This document shows positions 15,414 to 24,597 of a stretch of DNA of 28,657 nt, piece after piece. Position numbers and translations under genes: made by a program. The DNA is from M3 sp964637445 (GTDB lineage Bacteria; Bacteroidota; Bacteroidia; Bacteroidales; Muribaculaceae), in the NCBI GenBank assembly GCA_964637445.1, contig CAZWWS010000031.1:1-28657 (forward strand), read 5' to 3'. Numbering within the stretch: the first letter of the stretch is position 1; the number at the start of each line of letters is the position of its first letter. The notes beneath the pieces were generated by a model. That model did not search any database and was not told the origin of the DNA. It was given only the letters and a program-made list of their open reading frames with translations.

Positions 15414-16974
15414 GATTGTTGATATAGAGAGCTGCAGCCTCGGCGCATCTTTCTCCATCAATAGCAGCAGAAACTATACCGCCGGCATATCCGGCGCCTT
15501 CTCCGCAAGGGAATAGTCCTGAAATTTCTATGTGGTTTAGTGTTTCGTTATCTCGTGGAACTCTTACCGGAGCAGAAGTGCGAGTTTCATCACCGATAAG
15601 GACTGCCTCGTTTGTAAGGAATCCTTTGGCTTTGTGTCCAAAGACACGGAAACCCTCTTGGAGACGTTTTGAGATTATCGGGGGTAATAGTTTATCTATG
15701 CGTGCAGGATGTATGCCCGGGGCATATGAGGTCTTAGGAAGATTTGCAGAAAGTTGCCCGTTTACAAAATCAAGCATTCGTTGTGCAGGAGCATTTTGTG
15801 TTTTATTGGCCGCAGTATAGAACGTATATTCGATGTCTTCTTGGAATTTCATCATTTTTAGGCATCCATATTTATCGTATTCGGGGATATCTTCGGGCAA
15901 AATCTCTACAACCATACCCGAATTAGCCCATTTGGTACCTCTGTTTGATGGTGACATCCCATTTACAACTAATTGATTTTTATCGCTGGCTGCCGGGATT
16001 ATGAAACCTCCCGGGCACATACAGAATGAATATACTGCTCGGTCATCCACACGTGTCAGCATGGAATATTCAGCTGCCGGTAAATATTTGCCGCGCCCAT
16101 TGGGCGAATGATACTGAATCTGATCGATTAATTGTTGTGGATGCTCCAAACGAACTCCAACAGCAATACCTTTCGGTTGTAAAATGACATTTTTGTCATG
16201 TAAAAAATGATAAACATCTCTGGCGGAGTGACCGGTTGCTAAAATTACGGCACCTTTATACTGCGTTCCATTTTCATCGATGACACCATAAGCCGTGTCG
16301 TTTTCAATAATAATATCTACGACTTTAGTGGAGAAATACACTTCTCCACCACATGATTTTATTTGTTCTCTGATGGCTTTAATTACTTCGGGTAATTTAT
16401 CTGTTCCAATATGAGGATGCGCATCGACCAAAATATCTTCATGAGCGCCATGTTGATGAAATACTGTAAGTATTTTTTCGATTGAGCCTCTTTTCTTACT
16501 TCGAGTATACAATTTTCCGTCAGAATATGCCCCGGCTCCGCCTTCGCCAAAACAATAATTTGAGTTCGGGTCAATGATGTTTTCTCTTGCAATACGTGCC
16601 ATATCTTTTCGGCGAGAATCTACATCTTTTCCGCGTTCTAAAACAATCGGTTTTAACCCTAATTCTATTAGCCTTAGCGCAGCAAACAATCCAGCAGGTC
16701 CGGCTCCAACTATTATGACCGGTTTCCCATTGTGGACTTGTGGATACTTAATAGGAGTAATAAGGGTGGTTGACAGAGGAATTTCATTAATGAAATTCCG
16801 AATTGTAAGATTAACCATGACAATACGTTGACGAGCATCGATAGATCGTTTGATTATTTTGACGAATTTGATGCGATCTTGGTGTATACCCAATTGAACT
16901 GACGATAATTTTTTTAATTTATCGTAATTGGATGCTACTTCAGGTGTTACTCGCAATTGAATATCTTTAATCAT
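15397..16974 (-). CDS. FAD-dependent oxidoreductase (COG2509-like)
   Basis: A 525-residue flavoprotein of the conserved COG2509 'uncharacterised FAD-dependent dehydrogenase' type. After an N-terminal domain of about 80 residues (LRVTPEVASNYDKLKK, a small alpha/beta module), the dinucleotide-binding fold begins with VIIVGAGPAGLFAALRL (GAGPAG at 90-95) and IVLERG. Further signatures are YCFGEGGAGAYSDGKLYTRSK, VILATGHSARDVY, FCMCPGGFIIPA and the C-terminal second FAD contact GLFPCGEGAGYAGGIVSAA. The substrate is not known. Its start overlaps the end of the MATE gene by 8 bases, which suggests translational coupling. Its 3' end overlaps the DUF695 gene by 17 bases convergently. Confidence 0.9.
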   Translation of the reverse strand: MIKDIQLRVTPEVASNYDKLKKLSSVQLGIHQDRIKFVKIIKRSIDARQRIVMVNLTIRNFINEIPLSTTLITPIKYPQVHNGKPVIIVGAGPAGLFAALRLIELGLKPIVLERGKDVDSRRKDMARIARENIIDPNSNYCFGEGGAGAYSDGKLYTRSKKRGSIEKILTVFHQHGAHEDILVDAHPHIGTDKLPEVIKAIREQIKSCGGEVYFSTKVVDIIIENDTAYGVIDENGTQYKGAVILATGHSARDVYHFLHDKNVILQPKGIAVGVRLEHPQQLIDQIQYHSPNGRGKYLPAAEYSMLTRVDDRAVYSFCMCPGGFIIPAASDKNQLVVNGMSPSNRGTKWANSGMVVEILPEDIPEYDKYGCLKMMKFQEDIEYTFYTAANKTQNAPAQRMLDFVNGQLSANLPKTSYAPGIHPARIDKLLPPIISKRLQEGFRVFGHKAKGFLTNEAVLIGDETRTSAPVRVPRDNETLNHIEISGLFPCGEGAGYAGGIVSAAIDGERCAEAAALYINNLIPRP

Positions 16975-18334
16975 GGGTAAACTTAATATTTAATTTACGA
17001 ATTTGAATAAACAAAGTGATGATAGTGACTATAACCGCTAAAATATCTGCTGCTGCTACGCTAAACCAAACACCATTAATTCCGAATATTTGGGGCAATA
17101 TTATAAGGAATGGTACTAAAAATATTAATTGGCGGGTTAATGATAAAAAGATAGAGATTTTGGGCATACCGATTGATTGAAAAAAGTTTTGGATTATAAT
17201 TTGTCCACCAACTATAGGAAAAAAGATAAAGAATATCCTAAAACCGTTATTCGCAATCTCTTTTAAAATCAAATCGTCGGTAAACATATTGCTGATGTAA
17301 TTTGGAAATAATTCGCAGATTAACCATCCGATAGTAGTTATTGACATACCCACAATTACACCAATATGTAATGTTTGTTTGACGCGATCCCATCTGTTTG
17401 CTCCATAATTATATCCTAAAATAGGTTGCATTCCTTGTGTGACACCAAAAACAACCATTACAAACAACATTGCTGTACGATTGAGTATACCATATGCCCC
17501 AACAGCCAAATCGCCATTGTTTCCACCATATTCTAATAAAGCCTTATTGATGAATATAACAACAACACATGCACATATATTCATTAAAAATGGAGACAAC
17601 CCGATAGAGTACATCCTTTTACATAGAGTAAAGTCAATTTTGAATTTCTCGATTTTGAAATGGATGTAACTTGATTTGGATAAGAAGTGAGCTAAAACCC
17701 AGACGAGAGCTATCGTTTGGCCGAAAACAGTAGCCAAAGCAGCTCCTTTAATCCCCCATTCAAAAATGAATATAAATATTGGTGCTAATATCATGTTTAC
17801 AATGACTGATAATAAAGCTGAAATCATAGCTTTTTTTGGATAGCCTGTTGCTCTCATTATATTATTTAGTCCAATAAAAACATATGTTATCGGCGTGGCA
17901 TATAATATCACGGACATAAATTCTCTTGCATACGATATTGTGGCGTCGGTGGCTCCGAAAAATATCAGTATCGAATCTAAAAACAAAAGTGTTAATCCTC
18001 CAAACAAAATAGAGTGAACAAGGCATAGCACCAGTACATTTGTTAATGTATCAGTTGCTTTAATTATATTTCGTTGTCCTAAAAATATTGAGCAAACTGT
18101 TGCTCCACCAACTGCGATTAAAGTACAAAATGCCACGACAAGATTCATTAATGGGAATGTAATTGCCAATCCTGAAATAGCTAAAGCGCCGACTCCATGT
18201 CCAATAAATATACTATCAACAATATTGTATAATGATGTCACGGTTGATGCAATAACCGCAGGTATTGAGTATTGCATCAACAATCTCCCAATGGATTGTG
18301 ATTCCAAAGATAACGGATTATTTTTGTCGCTCAT
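16967..18334 (-). CDS. MATE-family efflux transporter
   Basis: A 455-residue inner-membrane protein with about 12 hydrophobic segments arranged as two six-helix halves. It matches the MATE family: the N-terminal LLMQYSIPAVIASTVTSLYNIVDSIFIG block (helix 1 into helix 2), GLAITFPLMNLVVAF, NNIMRATGYPKKAM between halves, and TQGMQPILGYNYGA in the second half, a pattern typical of MepA-like members. It would export cationic or aromatic compounds in exchange for sodium or protons; the substrate cannot be predicted. It is the first gene of a two-gene unit with the FAD oxidoreductase, whose start codon lies within its last codons. Confidence 0.93.
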   Translation of the reverse strand: MSDKNNPLSLESQSIGRLLMQYSIPAVIASTVTSLYNIVDSIFIGHGVGALAISGLAITFPLMNLVVAFCTLIAVGGATVCSIFLGQRNIIKATDTLTNVLVLCLVHSILFGGLTLLFLDSILIFFGATDATISYAREFMSVILYATPITYVFIGLNNIMRATGYPKKAMISALLSVIVNMILAPIFIFIFEWGIKGAALATVFGQTIALVWVLAHFLSKSSYIHFKIEKFKIDFTLCKRMYSIGLSPFLMNICACVVVIFINKALLEYGGNNGDLAVGAYGILNRTAMLFVMVVFGVTQGMQPILGYNYGANRWDRVKQTLHIGVIVGMSITTIGWLICELFPNYISNMFTDDLILKEIANNGFRIFFIFFPIVGGQIIIQNFFQSIGMPKISIFLSLTRQLIFLVPFLIILPQIFGINGVWFSVAAADILAVIVTIITLFIQIRKLNIKFTHD

Positions 18335-18383
18335 ATATACTTAACTAAGACAATCTAAATACATAACAATAACAAGAAGAATG

Positions 18384-18391
18384 CAAAGGTA
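18384..18391 (-). promoter_or_regulatory. Candidate -7 element for the MATE gene
   Basis: TACCTTTG on the minus strand (18391-18384) is a full TAnnTTTG match, 49 bases before the start codon. No TTTG is present at the usual 19-21 base distance. Confidence 0.45.
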
Positions 18392-18466
18392 GATATAAAT
18401 TGCGATTATTAAGCTACCAAATATTGAAAAATACAGCATAAACAAATGGAATGGATCTACTATAAT

Positions 18467-18498
18467 TTTGTTTGATATGATAATTAGCTGTAATTTTG
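18467..18498 (+). promoter_or_regulatory. Promoter of the HAD phosphatase gene
   Basis: TTTG at 18467-18470, a 20-base spacer and TAATTTTG at 18491-18498 match the Bacteroidota consensus in both halves. The ATG at 18523 is 24 bases downstream. Confidence 0.7.
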
Positions 18499-18522
18499 TG
18501 CTGAATAAATAGCATAATTAAT

Positions 18523-19173
18523 ATGAATAATATAGGTGTCTTATTTGACCTTGATGGTGTATTGATTGATAGCGAAAATCTGTATACCGATTTTTGGAAA
18601 GGAATCGATTGTGTGTATCCAACTGGAGTAGAGGACTTTGCAAATGTGATAAAAGGGAATACGTTGACGAAAATACTGAACACATATTTCCCGGATAAAG
18701 ATATTCAAAATGAGATAAAACTAAAGTTGCATAAATTCGAAGATGAAATGAGGTATCCCATATTCGATGGGGTTATCAATTTCCTTGAAGAATTAAAAAG
18801 TCACAATATACCAACTGCAATTGTGACAAGTAGTGATGATGAGAAAATGAAAAGTTTATTCAAGCAACACCCTCAGTTCAAAGATTTTTTCAATGTGATA
18901 ATTACCGGATCAGTTGTTACCCACTCAAAACCACATCCTGAAGGCTATCTGATAGCCGCTAAAGCTATTAATCGACAGGCTGAAAATTGTTTCGTTTTCG
19001 AAGATTCTATTCAAGGTCTTGAGGCTGGAATGGCTTCTGGGGCAACTGTTATTGGATTAACAACGAGTAATCCGGTTGAAATATTAAAAGATAAAGCCCA
19101 CAAACTTATTGATGGTTTTGTAGGCTTTACTATTCGGGATATGACGACGGCAAAAGGAGTTAGCAAGCTTTGA
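18523..19173 (+). CDS. HAD-superfamily phosphatase / phosphoglucomutase-like
   Basis: A 216-residue cytosolic HAD hydrolase of subfamily I with a helical cap (about 16-85). All four motifs are present: DLDGVL with nucleophile D9 and acid/base D11, the motif II Thr/Ser at 102-103 (VTSSDD), K136 in HSKPHPEGY, and the acidic pair E160-D161 in FEDSIQG. The SKPHPEGY and EDSIQGLEAG context is that of the beta-phosphoglucomutase and sugar-phosphatase group, but the substrate cannot be told from sequence. It has its own promoter, is divergent from the MATE gene, and overlaps the 3' end of nadC by 14 bases. Confidence 0.9.
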   Translation: MNNIGVLFDLDGVLIDSENLYTDFWKGIDCVYPTGVEDFANVIKGNTLTKILNTYFPDKDIQNEIKLKLHKFEDEMRYPIFDGVINFLEELKSHNIPTAIVTSSDDEKMKSLFKQHPQFKDFFNVIITGSVVTHSKPHPEGYLIAAKAINRQAENCFVFEDSIQGLEAGMASGATVIGLTTSNPVEILKDKAHKLIDGFVGFTIRDMTTAKGVSKL

Positions 19174-20005
19174 AGCTCATATCCAATCCCTTAACGGAGT
19201 GGGTGAGTGCTCCAACTGAAATATAGTCAACACCGCATTCTCCGTATTCGCGTAATGTGTCAATGGTAATACCGCCGGAGGATTCAATTTCTACCGCTCC
19301 ATTTATTAGTTTGACTGCGTCTCGGGTGCGTTCAGGGGAGAAGTTGTCGAGCATGATTCTATCTACGCCAACTTCAAGTGCTTGCTTTATTTCTTCGGTA
19401 TTTCGTACTTCAATTTCAATCTTAAGGTCTCGACCGGTTTCTTTGCAATATTTCTTGGCAGAGGTTACTGCTTCTTTAATACCTCCGGCAAAATCAACAT
19501 GATTGTCTTTGATTAAAATCATATCAAAAAGACCTATGCGATGGTTGCTCCCACCTCCAAGCCTCACGGCTTCTTTTTCCAACATTCTAAGACCTGGAGT
19601 GGTTTTCCTTGTATCAAGCACCTTTGTCTTAAGTCCTTCAAGACGCTGTTGATATTTTGCTGTAATGGTAGCTATACCACTCATGCGTTGCATAATATTG
19701 AGCATAATGCGTTCGGTTTGTAGGAGAGAGCGAACGCGACCTTCTACTTCAAATGCGATGTCACCGGGTTTTACCTCAGTCCCATCGGAGATAAATGTAG
19801 TCATCTTAAGTTCTGGATCGAACTTCTCAAACACTTTTTTTGCGATTTCGACTCCAGCGATAATTCCAGACTCCTTAATTATAAGACGCTGTTTCCCAAA
19901 AGCATTGACCGGAATCGTACTCAAAGTAGTATGATCTCCATCTCCAACATCTTCGGTAAATGCCAACGTCAGCAAGTCGTCAATTAGTTCGTCTTTTGAT
20001 TTCAT
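19160..20005 (-). CDS. nadC: Nicotinate-nucleotide pyrophosphorylase (carboxylating)
   Basis: Quinolinate phosphoribosyltransferase of de novo NAD synthesis: quinolinate plus PRPP gives nicotinate mononucleotide, CO2 and pyrophosphate. The 281-residue protein has the N-terminal sandwich (FTEDVGDGDHTTLSTIP, about 16-32, and LLQTERIMLNIMQRMSGIAT) and the open barrel with LDTRKTTPGLR, GGGSNHR, ILIKDNH, the IEVRNTEE strand and ESSGGI. The ATG at 20005 is chosen because an upstream in-frame start (20056) would add 17 unrelated residues and read through the promoter. It has its own promoter shared with divergent rlmH; nadA and nadB are not in the window. Confidence 0.95.
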   Translation of the reverse strand: MKSKDELIDDLLTLAFTEDVGDGDHTTLSTIPVNAFGKQRLIIKESGIIAGVEIAKKVFEKFDPELKMTTFISDGTEVKPGDIAFEVEGRVRSLLQTERIMLNIMQRMSGIATITAKYQQRLEGLKTKVLDTRKTTPGLRMLEKEAVRLGGGSNHRIGLFDMILIKDNHVDFAGGIKEAVTSAKKYCKETGRDLKIEIEVRNTEEIKQALEVGVDRIMLDNFSPERTRDAVKLINGAVEIESSGGITIDTLREYGECGVDYISVGALTHSVKGLDMSFKAC

Positions 20006-20023
20006 CAGTTTTGTAAATTTATG

Positions 20024-20065
20024 TACTTTTGTACAAAAGTAGTCATAACTCATCATCTAAGCAAA
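20024..20065. promoter_or_regulatory. Palindromic divergent promoter, nadC / rlmH
   Basis: TACTTTTGTACAAAAGTA at 20024-20041 is a perfect 18-base palindrome. Read either way it gives TAnnTTTG, so two -7 elements lie interlocked: 20024-20031 for rlmH and 20041-20034 for nadC. For nadC a TTTG (20065-20062) sits 20 bases upstream; rlmH lacks a visible -33 element. The palindrome could also be a regulator's operator. Confidence 0.6.
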
Positions 20066-20073
20066 CGATATTA

Positions 20074-20547
20074 ATGAAAATTTCTCTTTTAGCAATCGGA
20101 AAAACGAATGCGAAATATTTACAAGAAGGCATATCGCAATACTTAAAACGTATAGGATATTACATCCCATTTGAGATAAAGATACTTCCGGATATAAAGA
20201 CTTCAAAATCTCTTACGGTCGACAAGCAAAAAGAATTAGAAGCAGAAGTATTTTTATCTCAAATTCAGCAAGGTGATTTTGTGGTTTTGCTTGATGAACG
20301 AGGCAAAGAAATGACATCAAGAGACTATGCGTCTTACATAGAAAAGAAGATGATAACAGTATCTAAAAATCTGATTTTCGTCATTGGGGGACCATATGGT
20401 TTTGCTAAATCAGTATATGATAGAGCGAATGATAAAATATCATTTTCTAAAATGACATTTTCGCATGAGATGATACGCTTATTTTTTGTAGAACAATTAT
20501 ATCGAGCAATGACGATATTAAGAGGCGAGCCATATCATCATGATTAA
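20074..20547 (+). CDS. rlmH: 23S rRNA (pseudouridine-1915-N3) methyltransferase
   Basis: SPOUT-fold methyltransferase that acts on the 70S ribosome at pseudouridine 1915 in helix 69. Starting at the ATG at 20074 gives MKISLLAIGKT and 157 residues, the usual family length; an in-frame ATG at 20029 would add 15 unrelated residues and lies inside the promoter palindrome. Visible features are the FVVLLDERGKEMTSRDYA segment, the knotted SAM site FVIGGPYGF and the C-terminal RLFFVEQLYRAMTILRGEPYHHD, whose Tyr and His residues are typical. It is divergent from nadC. Its stop overlaps the hemW stop by four bases (TTAA). Confidence 0.95.
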   Translation: MKISLLAIGKTNAKYLQEGISQYLKRIGYYIPFEIKILPDIKTSKSLTVDKQKELEAEVFLSQIQQGDFVVLLDERGKEMTSRDYASYIEKKMITVSKNLIFVIGGPYGFAKSVYDRANDKISFSKMTFSHEMIRLFFVEQLYRAMTILRGEPYHHD

Positions 20548-21647
20548 ACTATAATAAGGTCTCGTAAGACAGAATCGGAAATAAGCCAAGCATCTTCCTT
20601 AAATTTAAGACAATTATCTTCTAAAATGAGCGTTCCGTTAGTAATATGTGATGACGCCTCTTTTAATAAATTGTCGGTATCATATTTTTTGCTCATTTTT
20701 GCCAAATTTATTCCTTCTGATGTGCGCAAGGCTGTGATTATATGATCATTGTATCTATTCTCGGGAGTTTCAGCATCTATTTCATAAATAGTTTTTCCTG
20801 CTCCAATCATTTTGATATAATTCAGAATATTTACTGGATTATATCGACGATATTTTCCATCAAAACTATGAGCAGATACTCCCAAACCTAAATATGGTGT
20901 TTCGTGCCAATAACTACTATTATGTTGAGATTGATGATTCGGGAGTGAAAAATTGGAGATTTCATAATGGTTGTATCCCATAGATTTGGTTTCGGAAATA
21001 AGTGCTTGATACATTGCGACAATTGTATCATCTTCGGTTTCTCTGATTTTGCCGGACATTAATTTTGCATATAATTTAGTCCCGGGTTCATACGATAAAG
21101 AGTACGCTGATATGTGTGGTAGTTTTAATGATAGTAGCGCGTTAAGAGAAAATTTCCATGAGTCTAATGTTTGTCCCGGGAGGCCATATATTAGGTCTCC
21201 GCTGATTTCGGTTATACTGGATTTCCGTAGAGTCTCAATGGCGTAAAGCGATTGTTGAGCTGTATGATTTCTATTTATTGAGATTAGTTCAGAGTCTATA
21301 AATGATTGAAGCCCTACGCTGACGCGATTAATTCCCATATCCGCAATTGCCTTAGCCCACTCAACGTTGATATCTTCCGGATTCGCTTCGATGGTAAGTT
21401 CGGTCATATTATCAGTCTTGAATTTGCTAATAATACGAGCAATTTCGTTAAGAGACAAGATTGATGGGGTACCTCCGCCGATATATAGTGTCGTATATGG
21501 CTCCGTTATTTCGTCTTTTCGTAACTCAGATTCTGCAATTAAAGCGGATATATATTCATGAATATGATCTCTTTTGGGGGTGGAGAAGAAATCACAATAA
21601 CTGCATTTTGAGTGACAATATGGAATATGAATGTATAAACCGGCCAT
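20544..21647 (-). CDS. hemW: HemW-type radical SAM haem chaperone
   Basis: Radical SAM protein of the HemN/HemW group, now regarded as a haem-insertion factor rather than a coproporphyrinogen oxidase. The 367-residue protein starts MAGLYIHIPYCHSKCSYCDF with CxxxCxxC (C11, C15, C18) for the 4Fe-4S cluster, followed by LYIGGGTPS, the TIEANPEDI strand, RVSVGLQSF and, in the C-terminal half, the HemW-type HYEISNFSLP and YLGLGVSAHSFDG. The ATG at 21647 is used instead of a TTG six codons upstream that would overlap the previous gene. It is the last gene of the run metF-holB-AddB-like-hemW, 2 bases after the AddB-like gene. Confidence 0.92.
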   Translation of the reverse strand: MAGLYIHIPYCHSKCSYCDFFSTPKRDHIHEYISALIAESELRKDEITEPYTTLYIGGGTPSILSLNEIARIISKFKTDNMTELTIEANPEDINVEWAKAIADMGINRVSVGLQSFIDSELISINRNHTAQQSLYAIETLRKSSITEISGDLIYGLPGQTLDSWKFSLNALLSLKLPHISAYSLSYEPGTKLYAKLMSGKIRETEDDTIVAMYQALISETKSMGYNHYEISNFSLPNHQSQHNSSYWHETPYLGLGVSAHSFDGKYRRYNPVNILNYIKMIGAGKTIYEIDAETPENRYNDHIITALRTSEGINLAKMSKKYDTDNLLKEASSHITNGTLILEDNCLKFKEDAWLISDSVLRDLIIV

Positions 21648-21649
21648 AT

Positions 21650-24589
21650 TTATTCTTTGCCACAAATAACCTTAAATTTGCAAAAACAACACGAATTATC
21701 GTCCTCTGCTTGTATGAATGGCTTGCTTGAATCAAATATTTCTGAAATGATTTCTTCAAATTTGGACATAAATATATCGTTATAATCTTTATAGTCTATA
21801 AGTTCGATGTTATTTATTTTGATAGGCGGCAGCCCATTGTTATTTATGGTTTTAAGTTTGTACACCATAGGTTGTATTGGAGTGTCGATAGGGCATCCAT
21901 TCTCGTTCATGTACTTTTCATATGCATTGCAATATATAAACAATTGAAAAATTGCTTTCGCTCGCTTCGGATTTCCTTTATCAAAAATAGATTCAAATTC
22001 CTTTACTGAAATAGGATCTTCACCGGTTTTATAATCAATAATTCGAATAGTATCGATTCCATTCACCTCGCGCCGATCTATTCTGTCAATGAACATTCGG
22101 AGGTTAATGGTTATATCATCTGATATTTTCCAGCGATACTTAATCTCTTTTTCGCCGGCGATATATTGATAAGGCGTAAATTCTTTCTCTTTTTCAAATA
22201 GACTCTTTATGATATGCTTTATAATGCGAGCTAACAGAGCGGATTCTCCGATTAGCGTATTATTTAGTCCTTCGTCTTTACGTTTATAATATACATGATT
22301 AATTGCTTGAGTAATCTTTTTATCGAGTTCTTTTTCTTTTTTAAGTTCCGAGTCAATAATATTGGGGGTAATTATTGTTCCTTCAAGAGGTTTATACATA
22401 TTAAGAAGTACTTCATGGACAATACTACCATAAGCACTGCTATCCATATAATCGGTAATGTTATCGTCTATCTTAATATCACAGACATCCTCAAAATAGA
22501 ATTGCAAAGGACAATTAATATATTTATTAATTGAGCTTGCTGATAAATTCTTTTTTGATCCTGGGGTTCTGTATCGATTGAGGCGAGTCATAATATCAGG
22601 AGTCTTTGCTACATTAATATCTCGTTTAGAAGTCGGAGCCCCATCGTATGTTACGCTATATTGACTAATACGATTTGATGGATACAAATACAATAACTGT
22701 TGGATATATCTCGACATTTCGCCACTTTTACCACCTGTTTGTCGTGAGTCGTAGAATAGATATACATTTTGAGCACGACTTATCATTCGATAGAAATAGT
22801 AAGCATAGATGCATTCTTGATGTTCGATTGTCGACATCCCATATCCTTTGCGTAATAGATTGGGTATGAATGAACGAGAGAAGTGTTTCCGAGGAAAAAT
22901 TCGTTCGTTCATCGAAAGAAGTATCAGATTTTTGAAATCAATAGCTCTCGTTTCGAGAACTCCCATAATTTGTAGTCCGCACAATGGCTCTCCTACAAAA
23001 TTAATAGTATCAGAGCCAACGGCACGTTCCATTAAATGAAAAAAAGTCTTTTCAGTCATCTCAATATTATAACTATCAGATAAAGCTCTGAATAGGTGGA
23101 ATGATTTGATATATTGAGATAACATGACGAAATCTAAAGAATCATGTCGCTTTACATCTTTACATTGTTTTAAGAGGGAATGAAGATATCGAAGCAAGGT
23201 ATCCATATAATTAAATACCTCGATACGCTTTTTGATATCTATTATAGTGGAGAATATAGGTTTTAAATTAGGCGCTTTTTCATGTAAATCATTAACTGAG
23301 ACATTGAACAAGCGGTTTTTATTAATATGTGATTTTATTTTTTTACACTCGTCCTGATTGATAGAGGCAATGTATGGATGCGATATTATAGCTAATACAT
23401 CCTCATGGAAATAATAGAATATCTCATTGTTTTTTCGAGCATTTAAATGCAACGATATTATACTTCCCACCAAATTTGATATTTGAGTATATCTTAATGG
23501 ATAGCCCATTGTAATATTAATTGGGGCAAAGTCGTTGGGTATAGCTTGCTTTAGCGGAAGGAATAAGTTTTCATCGGGCAAAACGATAGCCGTGTCAATG
23601 GCATTTCCTAAATCAGAAATTTGACCTTTACTTTTAAGTTCGTTGAGAGCATTGACTGCTTCTTTGGTTTGTCCGATGTCTGAAGGTACGGCTTTTATAA
23701 TTATCCGTGGTAAATCTGTCTTTAGGACGTCGTCAGTTGAATATCTTGATTGAAATCTCTGAATATATTTACTGATGAATTTTGAGGCTTTGTTATGGAC
23801 GGTAAGAATATTTGGATTATAATCCCAATAAAAGTCAGCAATGCCTAATTCTTGTAGTCGTTCAAATATTTTTATTTCTGATGTCGATAAAATATTAAAC
23901 CCAACAAAAATAATTCGCTTATATTTTATTTCTGTGCTGCCCATTTTGGAAATACACTCAGCCGCATTTCGATATGCCATACCCGAGTAGCACAACCCCT
24001 TGTCTTGAAGAACGTGACGAAAATTGGTGTAGAGTTCAAATAAAATTTCCCAAAGCTTAAAAAACTGTTCAGAAGGTGTATTTTCTCCGGGAGTATGCTT
24101 ATTTATATGAGTCCAAAAATTATTAATGGAATCTTCAAGTCGTTCCTCTCCCCAATATAGTTTTATTACTTCGCGTTGTTCGTCCGTAAGGTATGTGGAA
24201 TTTATTTCTTTATACCTAATGGTGTTGGTAAACAGATCTTTAGCGCTGATTAAATATTTATCTACGTCATTAAAGTCGTTAAGGAGCATATCACCCCAAT
24301 ATAAAAACTGGTCAAAGTCTTTTGAATAAGAAGATAGCTTTTTGTATTCATTGAATAGGATAAATAATTGCTCAAATCGAGTGGCCTCAATCAATTTGCT
24401 GAATTTATTGATAAAATCACTGATTGTGGTTATTTCGGGTTCAATATATTCATTGGATAGTCTATCGGATAAGGCTTGTCTAAAAAATATTCCACTGCGT
24501 TTGTTTGGAAATATAAAACAATAGTCGCTTAGTAATTGGGCTTCATTTTTGACATAGACGTCGGCAATTTGAGACAAAAAAGATTTCAT
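21650..24589 (-). CDS. AddB-like PD-(D/E)XK nuclease with Fe-S cluster
   Basis: A 979-residue protein resembling AddB: a long helicase-fold N-terminal part (about 1-660, FPNKRSGIFFRQ early, INFVGEPLCGLQIMGVLETRAIDF later) without an intact Walker A motif, then a RecB-family nuclease domain. The nuclease residues are visible: H725 in YGSIVHEVL, D835 in FIDRID, D852 and K854 in IIDYKTG. Four cysteines suited to the AddB iron-sulfur staple are C693 (NCPLQFY) and C967, C970, C976 near the C-terminus. It likely works in double-strand break resection or DNA repair. No UvrD-like AddA partner is in the window, so it may lie elsewhere. It is in a tight operon with holB (8-base gap) and hemW. Confidence 0.85.
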   Translation of the reverse strand: MKSFLSQIADVYVKNEAQLLSDYCFIFPNKRSGIFFRQALSDRLSNEYIEPEITTISDFINKFSKLIEATRFEQLFILFNEYKKLSSYSKDFDQFLYWGDMLLNDFNDVDKYLISAKDLFTNTIRYKEINSTYLTDEQREVIKLYWGEERLEDSINNFWTHINKHTPGENTPSEQFFKLWEILFELYTNFRHVLQDKGLCYSGMAYRNAAECISKMGSTEIKYKRIIFVGFNILSTSEIKIFERLQELGIADFYWDYNPNILTVHNKASKFISKYIQRFQSRYSTDDVLKTDLPRIIIKAVPSDIGQTKEAVNALNELKSKGQISDLGNAIDTAIVLPDENLFLPLKQAIPNDFAPINITMGYPLRYTQISNLVGSIISLHLNARKNNEIFYYFHEDVLAIISHPYIASINQDECKKIKSHINKNRLFNVSVNDLHEKAPNLKPIFSTIIDIKKRIEVFNYMDTLLRYLHSLLKQCKDVKRHDSLDFVMLSQYIKSFHLFRALSDSYNIEMTEKTFFHLMERAVGSDTINFVGEPLCGLQIMGVLETRAIDFKNLILLSMNERIFPRKHFSRSFIPNLLRKGYGMSTIEHQECIYAYYFYRMISRAQNVYLFYDSRQTGGKSGEMSRYIQQLLYLYPSNRISQYSVTYDGAPTSKRDINVAKTPDIMTRLNRYRTPGSKKNLSASSINKYINCPLQFYFEDVCDIKIDDNITDYMDSSAYGSIVHEVLLNMYKPLEGTIITPNIIDSELKKEKELDKKITQAINHVYYKRKDEGLNNTLIGESALLARIIKHIIKSLFEKEKEFTPYQYIAGEKEIKYRWKISDDITINLRMFIDRIDRREVNGIDTIRIIDYKTGEDPISVKEFESIFDKGNPKRAKAIFQLFIYCNAYEKYMNENGCPIDTPIQPMVYKLKTINNNGLPPIKINNIELIDYKDYNDIFMSKFEEIISEIFDSSKPFIQAEDDNSCCFCKFKVICGKE

Positions 24590-24597
24590 TGGGAGTA

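Noticed and set aside
20006..20073. Upstream starts of nadC (20056) and rlmH (20029), which would make the two genes overlap head-to-head
   Set aside because: Family lengths and conserved N-termini fit the inner ATGs at 20005 and 20074, and the palindromic promoter lies between them.
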